A stretch of DNA of 64,000 bases from Dyadobacter sp. CY261 (GTDB lineage: Bacteria > Bacteroidota > Bacteroidia > Cytophagales > Spirosomataceae): assembly GCF_021440085.1 (NCBI RefSeq), contig NZ_JAKCPW010000009.1:248001-312000 (forward strand), read 5' to 3'. The stretch's first letter is position 1. The number at the start of each line of letters is the position of its first letter. Below, in pieces: positions 34,831 through 45,400 of the stretch. The notes under the pieces were generated by a model. That model had not been told where the DNA came from and ran no database searches. It saw nothing but the letters and a program-made list of their open reading frames with translations. The translations under genes and the position numbers were made by a program.

Positions 34831-35163
34831 TCTGTCTTTTTTTGGAATCAGCGAATTTAAAAGGACTTTCACTAAAAATCAGCTTTTCCCTCAAAACGGC
34901 ATACAAAACAAGTAGTTTTTAACAACAGCCTAGTTTTATCTGAATCGCGTATAATCTATCTGCTTCAAGCTAAAGCTCCCATTTGTGACTACTTTATTAA
35001 TTAAAAAACGTTTGGCAAATCGCCCGATCTGCTGTGGATTTTGCAACAAATAATAATATTTTTTAAAATCACAGGCGTTTTTTCCGATTTTTCCATACAT
35101 TAGTATCATTCTATCGTAAAGAAAATTAATAATATCACCCCATAATAATTTCTACTCCGCATA
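34831..35163. other. 333-bp intergenic region between rsgA and the ROK regulator
   Basis: No gene, tRNA or riboswitch was recognised here. The stretch is AT-rich and must hold the divergent promoters of rsgA and the ROK regulator. No full TTTG/TAnnTTTG promoter match was found in either direction; only partial matches such as TACTTTAT are present. No convincing repeat or terminator was seen. Confidence 0.6.
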
Positions 35164-36387
35164 ATGGACTTAGTGGCAGAAGAACCGAGTTCGGTCATTG
35201 ATATTCGTAAGAATCGTATCAGAAGCAGTTTACTGCTGCATTTATATCAGTCCGGGGACACTTCCATTAACAAAATGGCCAAGTTGTTCCATGCAAGTAT
35301 CCCGTCTGCAACCGGGATCGTTAATGATCTCATGCGCGAAGGCTGGATCACAGAAACAGGCACGGGGCCCGCGCGGGCCGGTCGACCGCCCGTATTATAC
35401 GGTCTGAATGCGAAAAAGTACCTGACACTCATCATGGATATTAACCGCCATGATACGCAACTGGTCATTTTTGACCTGCATAACCAGCTTATCCTGAAAA
35501 GGAAAGTTGCTATCCGACTCGACGATTCTGCCAATTTCCTGAAAGAGCTCTTCGCCGCTACCAACGATTTCCTAAAATCCAACAATATTGCCCGCACTAA
35601 ACTTTGGGGCATCGGGGTTTCGATGCCTGGGCTGATCAACTCTTCACAAGGCATTAACCTTACTTATATGAACCTCACGCCTTCGGGTGTGCCGCTGGTA
35701 ACGTACCTCAAACAGCATTTCGATCTTCCGGTGTGTCTTTTCAATGATACCAAGGCCACCACGATCGGTGAACACCGTTTTGGCTATGCAGTCGATAAAT
35801 CGCAGGTGCTGACGATCAACATTGACTGGGGAGTTGGTTTGGGGATTATTATTAATGGCGAAGTTTTCAATGGTGCGTCGGGCTTTGCCGGAGAGTTGGG
35901 ACATATCCAGGTCAAGCCGGATGGCATGCTGTGCCATTGCGGTAAAGTAGGCTGCCTTGATACGATCACATCGGCGATCGCTTTGATCCGCCAGGCCAAA
36001 GAAGGCATCAATAGCGGTCGGGCGACTATCCTGAAACAGATCGTCAATAATGATCTCGATCAGTTGGAAACTTCCCATATTATTGAAGCCGTGCATGCGG
36101 GTGACGAGTTTTCTATTGACTTGCTTAGCACAGTGGGCACGGAGCTCGGAAAAGGATTGGCTACCGCGGTACATTTGTTCAACCCCGAGGTGATTATCGT
36201 GGGTGGGTTGCTGGCCGAGGCCGGACCGTTCATTTCCAACCCGATCGAGCAGGCGATCAACAAGTATTGTTTGTCGGATTTCAAAAATCCGCTGTCGATC
36301 CACATTTCAAAACTCGGCGCCAAAGCACGTTTGCTGGGAACGCAGGCTTATCTGTTCGATAATTTGATCGCAAAGGAATTTGCCTGA
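35164..36387 (+). CDS. ROK family transcriptional regulator
   Basis: A 407-residue protein with an N-terminal winged helix (residues 15-75: INKMAKLFHASIPSATGIVNDLMREGWI, the GRPP wing) and a ROK sugar-kinase-like domain. The normally conserved phosphate loop DxGGT reads DINRHDT, so it should not phosphorylate sugars. The zinc-binding ROK signature is intact: GELGHIQVKPDG and CHCGKVGCLD, and IIVGGLLAE near the C terminus. ROK regulators are sugar-responsive repressors or activators. No adjacent target gene is apparent, as it faces waaA and is divergent from rsgA. Confidence 0.93.
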   Translation: MDLVAEEPSSVIDIRKNRIRSSLLLHLYQSGDTSINKMAKLFHASIPSATGIVNDLMREGWITETGTGPARAGRPPVLYGLNAKKYLTLIMDINRHDTQLVIFDLHNQLILKRKVAIRLDDSANFLKELFAATNDFLKSNNIARTKLWGIGVSMPGLINSSQGINLTYMNLTPSGVPLVTYLKQHFDLPVCLFNDTKATTIGEHRFGYAVDKSQVLTINIDWGVGLGIIINGEVFNGASGFAGELGHIQVKPDGMLCHCGKVGCLDTITSAIALIRQAKEGINSGRATILKQIVNNDLDQLETSHIIEAVHAGDEFSIDLLSTVGTELGKGLATAVHLFNPEVIIVGGLLAEAGPFISNPIEQAINKYCLSDFKNPLSIHISKLGAKARLLGTQAYLFDNLIAKEFA

Positions 36388-36399
36388 TGATATAGATAA

Positions 36400-36428
36400 A
36401 TGGGCTGTCGGCGACGTCGTCAGCCCAT
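36400..36428. terminator. Hairpin at the ends of the convergent ROK and waaA genes
   Basis: ATGGGCTG (36400-36407) and CAGCCCAT (36421-36428) form an 8-bp stem with a GC-rich loop that contains CGACGTCG. The right arm overlaps the last codons and stop of waaA. Position suggests a shared terminator; no long T-run follows on the plus strand. Confidence 0.5.
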
Positions 36429-37673
36429 GGCCTCTCTCACTTTTTGCATAATCAGGTCAGTCGCACCGGTTCCGGAAAGCACAAACTCACTGCTGATATC
36501 GCCTGCACTACGCGCTTCAACAGGGTTTTCGACCCAACTTTCTACTATTTTCAATAACTGAGGGGTATCCGCCACTGAGAATGCCCCACCTTTTTCCATG
36601 AGTCCCACAGCTTCCTGGAACCTGTGATAACTCTTGTTACCAAACAGGATGGGCAAGCCGAATGTGGCTGCTTCCAGGATATTATGCAGCCCTACCCCGA
36701 AAGACCCGCCAATATAGGCCATGTTGCCATAGCGATAAAGCGACGAGAGCATTCCAATATTGTTGATGATAAGATAGTCGAAATCATCGGGTGACTGCCC
36801 CGCCGCCACTTCGGAATATAAAATGGAGCGCCCCATTAGCTGAGTTCGCCAGCCGGCGATCTCCTCGGCCTTGATCTCATGAGGAGCTATAATCGCCTTC
36901 AACTTTCCGGTTAATGCATTCAATGCCGGAATCAGCACCTGCATGTCGGCATCCCATACCGACCCAGCGATCATGCACTGGCTAGCCCCCTTGAACCGCG
37001 CGATTTCAGGCAACTCACGCGCACTGGATGCGATGGCACGCACCCGGTCAAAGCGCGTGTCGCCCGCGATGCTGCAAGCACCAATATTGGCTTTTTCCAA
37101 CAAATCAATTGAAGTTCGGTTCTGGACAAACAAATGATCAAAATAGCCCAGCATTTTGCGAAAAAAGCCACCATATGATTTGAAAAAAATTTGATTGGAA
37201 CGGAAAATCGACGAAAATGATAAAATATAACTGCCATTTTTCCGCAATTCCCGCAGGTAATTAAACCAGAACTCGTATTTAATGAAAAAAACTATCCGAG
37301 GATTCACGATCCTTACAAACTCACGCGCGTTGGCTGGCGTATCGATGGGCAGATAACAGATAAAATCGACGCCATTGTAATTCTTCCGTATTTCATATCC
37401 GGAAGGCGAAAAGAATGTCAGCAATATAAAATGATCGGGATAGGCATCGCGATATGATTCTATAACGGGCCTTCCCTGCTCGAATTCGCCCAGTGATGCC
37501 GCGTGAAACCAAGCTACCGGTCGCCCCGCTACCAGGCCCGGAAGCGATTCGCGCATACGATCCAAAAGGCCTTTCCGCCCATCCACTCCGAGCTTTATTT
37601 TATGATTGAAAGGTGCAATGAATCGGATGAGAAAAGCGAAAACCTGAATGGCAACCTGATAAATGATTTTCAC
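36420..37673 (-). CDS. waaA: 3-deoxy-D-manno-octulosonic acid transferase
   Basis: A 417-residue protein, starting at GTG 37673 (MKIIYQVAIQVFAFLIRF is the membrane anchor). The glycosyltransferase B fold of KdtA/WaaA is clear: WFHAASLGEFEQGRPVIE, FFSPSGYEIRKNYNGVDFICYLP, VFFIKYEFWFNYL, GDTRFDRV, IAPHEI, and YIGGSFGVGLHNILEAATFGLPILFGN toward the C terminus. It adds Kdo from CMP-Kdo to lipid A at the inner face of the cytoplasmic membrane, indicating an LPS-type outer membrane. It appears to be a single-gene transcript. Confidence 0.95.
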   Translation of the reverse strand: MKIIYQVAIQVFAFLIRFIAPFNHKIKLGVDGRKGLLDRMRESLPGLVAGRPVAWFHAASLGEFEQGRPVIESYRDAYPDHFILLTFFSPSGYEIRKNYNGVDFICYLPIDTPANAREFVRIVNPRIVFFIKYEFWFNYLRELRKNGSYILSFSSIFRSNQIFFKSYGGFFRKMLGYFDHLFVQNRTSIDLLEKANIGACSIAGDTRFDRVRAIASSARELPEIARFKGASQCMIAGSVWDADMQVLIPALNALTGKLKAIIAPHEIKAEEIAGWRTQLMGRSILYSEVAAGQSPDDFDYLIINNIGMLSSLYRYGNMAYIGGSFGVGLHNILEAATFGLPILFGNKSYHRFQEAVGLMEKGGAFSVADTPQLLKIVESWVENPVEARSAGDISSEFVLSGTGATDLIMQKVREAMG

Positions 37674-37896
37674 CTAAGCACACTGATTAAAAGGATGTTA
37701 AAAATGAAACAAAGCAGCTATATTTTTGTGGATCCGGGTTCACTAGCAGGCTTTTTTCCTTCTTTTTTCGTTTAAAGAACATAAATGTACAAAAAACCGT
37801 TAAAGTGGGGTGGATATACAGATGCGTACACTATTATTTTGTACTTTCACTCTTCATACGACACATACATAGTCACAAGGAATTTATACTAATAAT

Positions 37897-38652
37897 ATGA
37901 TGCGTGTAAAACTTTTACTTTCAGTATCTATTCTGTTTGTATTGTCGACAGAAATATACGCTCAGCGCAGGTCTGTGAAGAAAGAGGACGAAGAGGAAAC
38001 CTATAAGTCGTTTACCTCTGTGGGCATCACTACCAATACCAACTCCGGGATTCTGGGAGGCGCAGTATTTCGTCAGTCCTCCGCCCTGAGCTCCAAGATG
38101 TTCGGAAAAAATACGTATCGCTATCTGGCATTGGAACTTGTGAATGTAAAGCACCCGAAAGAACTTTCGACACAGGACTTTGTGACGGGCGCGCGATTGG
38201 TATATGGAAAACAAAATTACCTGTTTGTATTGCGGCCGGAATATGGCCGTGAATTAACTTTGTTCAGCCGGCAGGATGACGAGGGCATATCCATCAGCGG
38301 GATTCTAGCGGCGGGGCCATCTCTGGGATTTGAAAAACCCTACATGGTCCAATATCAGAATTCCGACGGACGTGTCACTACCGAACCGTTCGATCCAAAT
38401 AAATCGGGTGACCTGATAGGCGCCGGAAGTTTCTTTCAAGGTTTTGGCCAGTCGAAGGTCGTACCAGGCGTGCATGCAAAAGCAGCGATGAGCTTCGAAT
38501 TAAGCGCATTCCGCGACAATGTTACCGGCGTGGAAATCGGTTTTATTGCAGAAGCATTCACGCGGAAAATCACGATTATGGCGGATGCTCAAAACAAAGC
38601 CTTTTTTACATCCGGATACCTGACCCTTTATTTTGGAAGTAAGAAAAGATAA
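37897..38652 (+). CDS. Predicted outer membrane beta-barrel protein of unknown function
   Basis: The 251-residue protein has a signal peptide (MMRVKLLLSVSILFVLSTEIYAQ). A charged stretch (RRSVKKEDEEETYKS) is followed by alternating strand patterns typical of a small outer-membrane barrel: TSVGITTNTNSGILGGAVFRQS, YRYLALELVNVKHPKE, QNYLFVLRPEYGRELTLF and a C-terminal aromatic strand FFTSGYLTLYFGSKKR. I do not recognise a named family. It is 57 bp before lipA in the same direction but has no obvious functional link to lipoate synthesis. Confidence 0.7.
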   Translation: MMRVKLLLSVSILFVLSTEIYAQRRSVKKEDEEETYKSFTSVGITTNTNSGILGGAVFRQSSALSSKMFGKNTYRYLALELVNVKHPKELSTQDFVTGARLVYGKQNYLFVLRPEYGRELTLFSRQDDEGISISGILAAGPSLGFEKPYMVQYQNSDGRVTTEPFDPNKSGDLIGAGSFFQGFGQSKVVPGVHAKAAMSFELSAFRDNVTGVEIGFIAEAFTRKITIMADAQNKAFFTSGYLTLYFGSKKR

Positions 38653-38709
38653 TTAGTATTACATAAACAGATGGCGCGCAGCAGCTCCATCGGAGATTGA
38701 CAGATTGAT

Positions 38710-39588
38710 ATGATTGAATTGCCAGTAATACCGTCGGAACGCAGAAAACGCCCCGATTGGCTCCGGGTCAAACTCCCCGCAGGACCTGAATTCAGGAAAG
38801 TAAGACAACTGGTCGACAATTATAAACTTCACACCATTTGCGAAAGCGGAAATTGTCCTAATATGGGAGAATGCTGGGGTGCCGGAACGGCCACCTTCAT
38901 GATCCTCGGGAATGTGTGCACAAGAAGCTGCAGCTTTTGCGCGGTGGCAACAGGCCGGCCTAACGAATATGACACCGATGAACCGCGACGCGTGGCTGAG
39001 GCTATTAAGCTTATGCAGGTAAAACATGCCGTTATCACTTCTGTAAACCGCGACGAGTTGAAGGACAAAGGTGCCGAAATATGGTACCAGACTGTCCGCC
39101 AGGTAAAAGAAAATACACCGGAAACGACCATCGAGACTCTGATCCCGGACGTTAAAAGCAATTGGGAAGCTTTGATACACATGATCGAAGCAGGGCAGGA
39201 AGTGGTTTCGCATAACATGGAAACGGTCGAACGTTTATACCGTGCGGTGCGACCTCAGGCCAAATATGCACGCAGCCTCGAGCAGATCAAACGCACGAAA
39301 GCATACGGGCAACGTACCAAATCGGGTATCATGCTGGGCTTGGGTGAGACGCAGGACGAGGTGCACAAGGCAATGGACGACCTGGCCAAAAGCGGCCTCG
39401 ATATCCTCACGCTGGGTCAGTATTTACAGCCAACTAAAATGCACCACGAAGTGATCGAGTGGATCACACCGGAAATGTTTGAAAACTATAAAGAAGAAGG
39501 TCTGAAACGCGGATTGAAATATGTAGAATCCGGGCCGCTTGTGCGTTCGAGCTATCACGCTGAACGGCATGTAAATGTTCCGATCTGA
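38710..39588 (+). CDS. lipA: Lipoyl synthase
   Basis: A 292-residue radical SAM enzyme that inserts two sulfurs into octanoylated E2/GcvH proteins. The auxiliary [4Fe-4S] cluster is bound by Cys44, Cys49 and Cys55 in [12 protein letters not shown]. The radical SAM cluster is bound by Cys70, Cys74 and Cys77 in CTRSCSFC. Further conserved segments are [50 protein letters not shown] and the C-terminal [11 protein letters not shown], which carries the RSSY motif whose Ser ligates the auxiliary cluster. Length and motifs are standard. Confidence 0.98.
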   Translation: MIELPVIPSERRKRPDWLRVKLPAGPEFRKVRQLVDNYKLHTICESGNCPNMGECWGAGTATFMILGNVCTRSCSFCAVATGRPNEYDTDEPRRVAEAIKLMQVKHAVITSVNRDELKDKGAEIWYQTVRQVKENTPETTIETLIPDVKSNWEALIHMIEAGQEVVSHNMETVERLYRAVRPQAKYARSLEQIKRTKAYGQRTKSGIMLGLGETQDEVHKAMDDLAKSGLDILTLGQYLQPTKMHHEVIEWITPEMFENYKEEGLKRGLKYVESGPLVRSSYHAERHVNVPI

Positions 39589-39614
39589 TCAATTAGAAAA
39601 ATCGATTGAATGGT

Positions 39615-39648
39615 AAAGCCGGTGTAGTGTTACTATACCGGCTTTTTT
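39615..39648 (+). terminator. Rho-independent terminator after lipA
   Basis: AAAGCCGGTGTAGT (39615-39628) and ACTATACCGGCTTT (39632-39645) form a 14-bp stem with one G-T pair and a 3-base loop, followed by TTTTT. It lies 26 bp after the lipA stop. Confidence 0.88.
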
Positions 39649-39724
39649 ACAGCTTCAAATCAGTTTTAACAGTAAATTATAGGTAAACCACAGGATTCTC
39701 AAAGCCAAATTCTAAAGGATTACT

Positions 39725-39732
39725 TATTTTTG
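39725..39732 (+). promoter_or_regulatory. -7 promoter element for metK
   Basis: TATTTTTG matches TAnnTTTG, 83 bp before the metK ATG. No -33 TTG at the usual spacing was found. The leader that follows shows no structure I could assign to a SAM riboswitch. Confidence 0.35.
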
Positions 39733-39815
39733 CCGACAACCAGCAAAAACGGAAGCAATTCCAATGCAGTAACTGTCACACATTTAAACTTTTCTTCAAC
39801 TTTATTTCGTTTCCA

Positions 39816-41096
39816 ATGCCATACTTATTCACCTCGGAGTCCGTATCTGAAGGACATCCCGACAAGGTAGCCGATCAAATATCAGATGCACTGATTGACA
39901 ATTTTCTAGCATGGGATACCAACAGCAAGGTGGCCTGTGAAACACTGGTGACGACCGGGCAAGTAGTTTTGGCCGGCGAGGTAAAAACCAACACCTATCT
40001 GGACGTTCAGAAAATCACGCGCGATGTGATCAAAAGGATTGGCTATACGAAGAGCGAATACATGTTTGAAGCCAATTCCTGCGGTATTCTCTCGGCCATT
40101 CACGACCAAAGTGCCGACATCAACCAGGGTGTCGACCGCGCTGCTGCTGCGGAGGACTTCGAATCCAAAGCCAATGCACAAGGTGCTGGTGACCAGGGAA
40201 TGATGTTCGGGTATGCGACACGCGAGACGGCTAACTATATGCCACTTGCCCTCGACCTGGCACACAAGATCCTCCAGGAGATGTCGTACATCCGCAACAA
40301 CGAACCATCATTGATCCCTTACCTGCGCCCCGATGCGAAATCACAGGTAACAATTGAATATAGTGACGACAATGTACCTCAGCGTATCGATACCATCGTG
40401 GTTTCGACACAACACGACGATTTCGATAGCGAGGAGGCGATGCTTGCCAAAATCAAAGCGGATGTCATCAACATCGTTATCCCTCGCGTAAAGGCTAAAC
40501 TGACGCCTGAACTGCAGCAACTTTTCACCGGCGACATTACGCACCACATTAACCCTACCGGGAAATTTGTGATCGGCGGTCCTCATGGTGATACAGGTCT
40601 GACAGGTCGCAAGATCATCGTAGATACTTACGGCGGTAAAGGAGCACACGGTGGTGGTGCGTTTTCAGGAAAAGATCCTTCCAAGGTAGACCGTTCGGCC
40701 GCATATGCTACCCGCCATATTGCTAAAAACATGGTTGCATCAGGCCTTTGCGATGAAGTATTGGTGCAGGTTTCCTACGCGATCGGTGTTGCCGAGCCTT
40801 GCGGTTTGTACATCAACACCTACGGAACCGCGAAAGTAGCTGGCAATGACGGCGCCATTGCAGAAAAAATCGGCAAAATATTCGATTTACGTCCATATGC
40901 GATCGAACAACGTCTGAAACTACGTAATCCGATCTATTCTGAAACAGCAGCCTATGGCCACATGGGACGCAAGAACGAGATCGTCAAAAAGTCGTTCAAG
41001 GGCGCCAATGGCGAAGAGAAAGAAGTTGAAGTTGAGCTTTTCACATGGGAAAAGCTGGATTTTGTAGACGCGATCAAAGCAGAATTTGCCCTGTAA
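39816..41096 (+). CDS. metK: S-adenosylmethionine synthase
   Basis: The 426-residue enzyme makes S-adenosylmethionine from ATP and methionine. It has all the main motifs: [20 protein letters not shown] (ATP/Mg), [19 protein letters not shown], the phosphate loop [42 protein letters not shown], and the C-terminal AYGHMGR. It is a little longer than the 384-residue Escherichia coli protein, mainly from insertions in the central domain and a C-terminal extension, as in other Bacteroidota. It is transcribed alone, between two strong terminators. Confidence 0.98.
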   Translation: MPYLFTSESVSEGHPDKVADQISDALIDNFLAWDTNSKVACETLVTTGQVVLAGEVKTNTYLDVQKITRDVIKRIGYTKSEYMFEANSCGILSAIHDQSADINQGVDRAAAAEDFESKANAQGAGDQGMMFGYATRETANYMPLALDLAHKILQEMSYIRNNEPSLIPYLRPDAKSQVTIEYSDDNVPQRIDTIVVSTQHDDFDSEEAMLAKIKADVINIVIPRVKAKLTPELQQLFTGDITHHINPTGKFVIGGPHGDTGLTGRKIIVDTYGGKGAHGGGAFSGKDPSKVDRSAAYATRHIAKNMVASGLCDEVLVQVSYAIGVAEPCGLYINTYGTAKVAGNDGAIAEKIGKIFDLRPYAIEQRLKLRNPIYSETAAYGHMGRKNEIVKKSFKGANGEEKEVEVELFTWEKLDFVDAIKAEFAL

Positions 41097-41117
41097 AAGG
41101 CATTTTTAGCAGTAATG

Positions 41118-41150
41118 AAAGAGGTCGGCAGTGATGTCGGCCTCTTTTGT
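41118..41150 (+). terminator. Rho-independent terminator after metK
   Basis: AAAGAGGTCGGC (41118-41129) pairs with GTCGGCCTCTTT (41136-41147) over 12 bp with two G-T wobbles and a 6-base loop, followed by a T-rich run. It is 22 bp after the metK stop. Confidence 0.85.
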
Positions 41151-41310
41151 TTTTAGGTACATTTTCAAAACATTGTTTCAATTATCAACTTTTGACAGCA
41201 TTTTTGAGGCCAATATTGAAATTAATGAAGCATTTGCCAATATTTGTAACCAAACTCCGTTCTCACGAAACCATCCCATTAATTTAAACTGCGTTTTCCG
41301 CTTGCCCGCA

Positions 41311-42393
41311 ATGCAATATCAGAAAGTTAAATTCACAAATCTAGATAAAAGTACATTTTTCCCCACCCTGAGGCAGCGGGTCGATCAGTACTTCGCAACC
41401 AACGAAATTTGTAAGTCGGGCGGGTCCGGCATTATTTACAAAGCGTTATTTATGTTAAGCTTGTATCTGGTGCCTTATGTACTGATCCTGTCCAATCAGT
41501 TCAGCATGCTGGCAATGGCAGGTTTGGCTTTTGTGATGGGCCTCGGCGTAGCGGGGGTAGGTATGTCGGTGATGCACGATGCTATCCATGGCTCACTGGC
41601 AACATCCAATTTACTGAACAAGGTTTTCGGCTCATCTATCTACCTTCTTGGCGGGAACGCTTACAACTGGGAAGTGCAACACAACAGACTGCATCACACC
41701 TACACGAACATCCACGAGGTAGACGAAGACATTACCGGCAAATTTCTCCTGCGGCTTTCATTCCAGGAAAAACAAAGGTATATCCACCGGTTTCAGCACA
41801 TCTATGCATTTTTCCTGTACAGCCTTATGACGCTGTCATTCCTATGGAAGGATTTCAAGGAAATATCCCTTTTCAACGAGATGTCGAAGTCAGGAATGAC
41901 GAAGCCGTTTCCTAAAAATGAACTTATAAAACTGGTGTTGACTAAACTGGCCTACGTCGTATTTATCTGCATCATTCCGCTTGCTCTCACGTCCGTTACA
42001 TTCGGTCAATGGCTGATTGGATTCATGATCATGCACGCAACTGCGGGAATGATACTTAGTACAGTATTTCAAATGGCGCACGTTGTAGAAGGGGCAGAAC
42101 AACCCGAACCCGACCAAACCGGGTGCATTGAGACCGCCTGGGCTGTGCATCAGTTGCAAACTACGTCCAATTTCGCAGGAAAGAACCGCATATTGTCATG
42201 GTTCATCGGCGGCCTCGATTATCAGATCGAGCACCATTTATTCCCTACTATTTCGCACGTCCATTACCACGCATTGTCGCCCATCGTAAAAGCGACAGCC
42301 CTTGAATTCGGGCTGGTATACAATGCCAAATCCAACTTCCGAAACGCATTGGGCTCGCATGTGAGGATGCTAAAAAATATGGGAACGCGGTAG
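41311..42393 (+). CDS. Membrane fatty acid desaturase (acyl-CoA desaturase family)
   Basis: ATG at 41311 (MQYQKVKFTNLDKSTFF) is preferred over an in-frame upstream start; 360 residues. Three histidine boxes bind the di-iron centre: HDAIH (89-93), HNRLHH (124-129) and QIEHH (His308 and His309). The QxxHH third box is characteristic of front-end or linoleoyl-type (Delta5/Delta6-like) desaturases. Several hydrophobic segments (residues 50-85, 195-270) place it in the cytoplasmic membrane. It would introduce a double bond near the carboxyl end; regioselectivity cannot be predicted. It is single and convergent with the RND operon. Confidence 0.92.
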   Translation: MQYQKVKFTNLDKSTFFPTLRQRVDQYFATNEICKSGGSGIIYKALFMLSLYLVPYVLILSNQFSMLAMAGLAFVMGLGVAGVGMSVMHDAIHGSLATSNLLNKVFGSSIYLLGGNAYNWEVQHNRLHHTYTNIHEVDEDITGKFLLRLSFQEKQRYIHRFQHIYAFFLYSLMTLSFLWKDFKEISLFNEMSKSGMTKPFPKNELIKLVLTKLAYVVFICIIPLALTSVTFGQWLIGFMIMHATAGMILSTVFQMAHVVEGAEQPEPDQTGCIETAWAVHQLQTTSNFAGKNRILSWFIGGLDYQIEHHLFPTISHVHYHALSPIVKATALEFGLVYNAKSNFRNALGSHVRMLKNMGTR

Positions 42394-42406
42394 TCCACGT
42401 TCCCAT
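42379..42406. terminator. Hairpin spanning the stop codon of the desaturase
   Basis: ATGGGAACGCGG (42379-42390) and CCACGTTCCCAT (42395-42406) pair over 12 bp with one mismatch. The TAG stop (42391-42393) lies in the four-base loop. T-rich sequence follows, and the RND gene ends convergently at 42434. Confidence 0.7.
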
Positions 42407-42433
42407 TTGTATTTGCTTCTTGTTTGCTCCCCA

Positions 42434-45400
42434 TCAAAAGTGCGCCGGTTCTTCCAATTCGCTATCCCGTGCTACTCTTTCGATCATTTTCATTTTCTCG
42501 AAGTTTCTAGGCCGGGAGAAGAATGTGTAAATGGCCGGGATGACATACAGCGTCAGTACAAGTGAGAACAATAGCCCTCCCATAATTACAATACCCATTG
42601 ACATCCGGCTGCGACCTGCGGAGCCAAGCGCCATCGCGATCGGTAATGCGCCGAGGATTGTAGCCAAACTGGTCATCAAAATAGGTCTGAAACGCAACGT
42701 AGCAGCTTCCAATGCTGCTTCCTGGACGCTTCTGCCTTGCTCGCGCAATTGATTGGCAAACTCGACAATCAGGATACCATTTTTCGTTACCAGACCGATC
42801 AGCATGATCATGCCGATCTGACTGAATATATTGAGTGTCTGATCGAAGAACCAAAGCGAGAACACTGCCCCGCCGATGGCCAGAGGCACTGTGAACATGA
42901 TGATGAATGGGTCCACAAAACTTTCGAACTGCGCTGCCAAAATGAAATAGATCAACACCAGCGCCAGGAAGAATGAGAACATCGTATTGGAAGAACTTTC
43001 GGCATAGTCGCGTGACGAGCCGCTCAATGAGGTCTGGATTGTTTCGTCGTTCAATTTATCCCGAATACGGTCCATAGCAGCGATACCGTCGCCAATCGTC
43101 TTTCCAGGTGCTAATGCGGCCTGCACGGTGGCGCTCATGTAGCGGTTGAAGTGGAAAAGTTGCGGCGGGCTGCTTTCTTCTTCGGCTTTAACAATGTTGT
43201 CCAACTGAACGAGCGCACCCGTATTCGTTTTGACAAACATGCTCTTTAAATCCAGCGGCTCGTCGCGGTTGGCACGGTCATACTGGCCTATAACCTGATA
43301 CTGACGGCCGTTCATGGTGAAATAACCAAAACGCTGGCCTGCAAATGCCAGCTGCATCGTCTGCGCCACGTCCTGAACGGTTACACCCAACGATTTCGCC
43401 TTTTCGCGATCGATCACGATCTGGATCTCTGGCTTGCTGAATTTCAGGTTGACATCTGTGATTGCAAAAGTGGGATCTTCTGAGACCTCTTCCATGAATT
43501 TTGGAAGGTATTCTCTAAGCTTCTCAAAGTCCGGCGCCTGAATTACATACTGAATGGGCAAACCACCGCGCGAATCCACAGAAATGGTTTGTTGCTGAAC
43601 GACAAAAGACTTGGCGTCAGGCATCGTTTTCAGTTTCTTATTGATATAATCTGCAATTTCTTGCTGCGACTCTTTCCTTAATTTTTTATCTACCAATGCA
43701 ATACGCCCACTACCCGTATTGGCCGCACCGAGCCCCGAGTTACCAGGTGATGTAATCATCATTAACCCTTTCCGGCCTGGCATGGAATCCATCAGCATAT
43801 CACTCACGTTCTGCATATAGCGATCGGTAAATTCAAATGACGAACCTTCCGGCGCGGTCATGTTAATACGGAACCAGTTGCGGTCGTCGAGCGGTGCCAG
43901 TTCTGATTGGAGACCTTTACCAAAGAACCAGATCATACCCATTGTAACGGCCACCAATGGGATGGCAACCCAACGCATTTTCAGGAATTTGGCCAGCGCA
44001 TTTCCGTAGTCGCTGGTGATCTTTTCAAAAAACGGCTCCGTTTTTTCGTAAAACCAGCTTTTCTTATGTGTCTTACGCACCAGGTAGGCATTCAGCATCG
44101 GCGTCAGAGTCAGCGATACGAATGCAGAGATCAATACAGCGGCGGAAATGACGATACCGAATTCACGGAACAGTTTACCTACAAAACCCTCCATAAAAAT
44201 CACCGGCAAAAACACCGAGGCCAACGTGATGGACGTAGATAATACCGCAAATATGATCTCATTCGAACCTTTGATAGCCGCCTCGATCGGGCTCATACCC
44301 TGCTCGATCTTCTTGAAAATATTCTCGGTGACTACAATACCGTCGTCCACAACAAGCCCGGTCGCAAGCACGATGGCGAGTAACGTCAGTACATTGATGG
44401 AGAAGCCCATGATGTACATAATGAAGAATGTCCCGATCAGCGAAACCGGGATGTCGATGAGCGGACGAAAAGCGATAAGCCAATCGCGGAAGAAGAGGTA
44501 TATGATAATGACGACCAAAATAATGGCGATCAGTAATGTTTCGCCCACTTCCTCGATGGACCGTTCCACAAAAATGGTATTGTCGATCAGCGTGTCAAGC
44601 TCGTAATCCTTAGGCAGTTCCTTTTTGATAGCTGCCATCCGCTTATTTACTTCCTCGGCGATATTGAGATAGTTTGCGCCTGGCATAGGAGATATCGCCA
44701 GACCGATCATCGGGACATTATCCAGACGCAGAATTGTTTCTTCGTTTTCTGGACCCAACTGCGCAAAACCTACGTCTTTCAGGTGGATAGTCTGTGTTGA
44801 GGAGTTTTTGATAATCAACTCATTGAAATCGTCCTCGGTGCGAAACCGGCCGATGGTTTTCACCGTCAGCTCGGTATTATCGCCGGCGAGCTTGCCGCTG
44901 GGCAATTCTACGTTTTCCTTATCGAGCGCAAGCTTCACATCCTGGGTAGTAACGCCCAGTGCAGCCATTTTGATGGGATCCATCCAGATCCGCATCGCAT
45001 ATTTTTTTTGACCAAAAATCCGGATTTCACTTACTCCCTCGATTGTTTGGAGGCGCTGCGCGATCACATTCTCGGCATAATCGCTCACTTCGAGGTGCGA
45101 ACGGTTGGTACTTGTGAAAGTCAATACAATGATAGGCTCCGAATTGGCATCGGCTTTGGCTACCACCGGCGGGCCATCGATATCCAACGGCAAGGTCCGC
45201 GAGGCAGAACCTACCTTGTCGCGAACATCATTGGCTGCACGCTCCATATCCACACCAATGTCGAACTCGACGGTGATCTGGCTTGTGCCCTGGCTACTCG
45301 TGGAACTGATGGATTTGATACCTTCAATACTGTTGAGCTGCTTTTCGAGCGGTTCGGTAATCTGAGACTCTATAATATCCGCATTCGCGCCCGTGTAGCT

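Noticed and set aside
35644-36303. Long open frame (219 codons) on the minus strand inside the ROK regulator gene
   Set aside because: It lies wholly opposite a well-supported gene, has no recognisable family features and shows the codon-mirror pattern of a shadow frame.
37704-37775. 23-codon plus-strand open frame (MKQSSYIFVDPGSLAG...) between waaA and the outer membrane protein gene
   Set aside because: It is short, has no clear promoter or family and no leader-peptide features such as repeated codons or a following attenuator.
39649-39815. Possible SAM riboswitch in the metK leader
   Set aside because: No stem pattern or conserved core of the known SAM riboswitch classes could be recognised; only a -7 box is supported.
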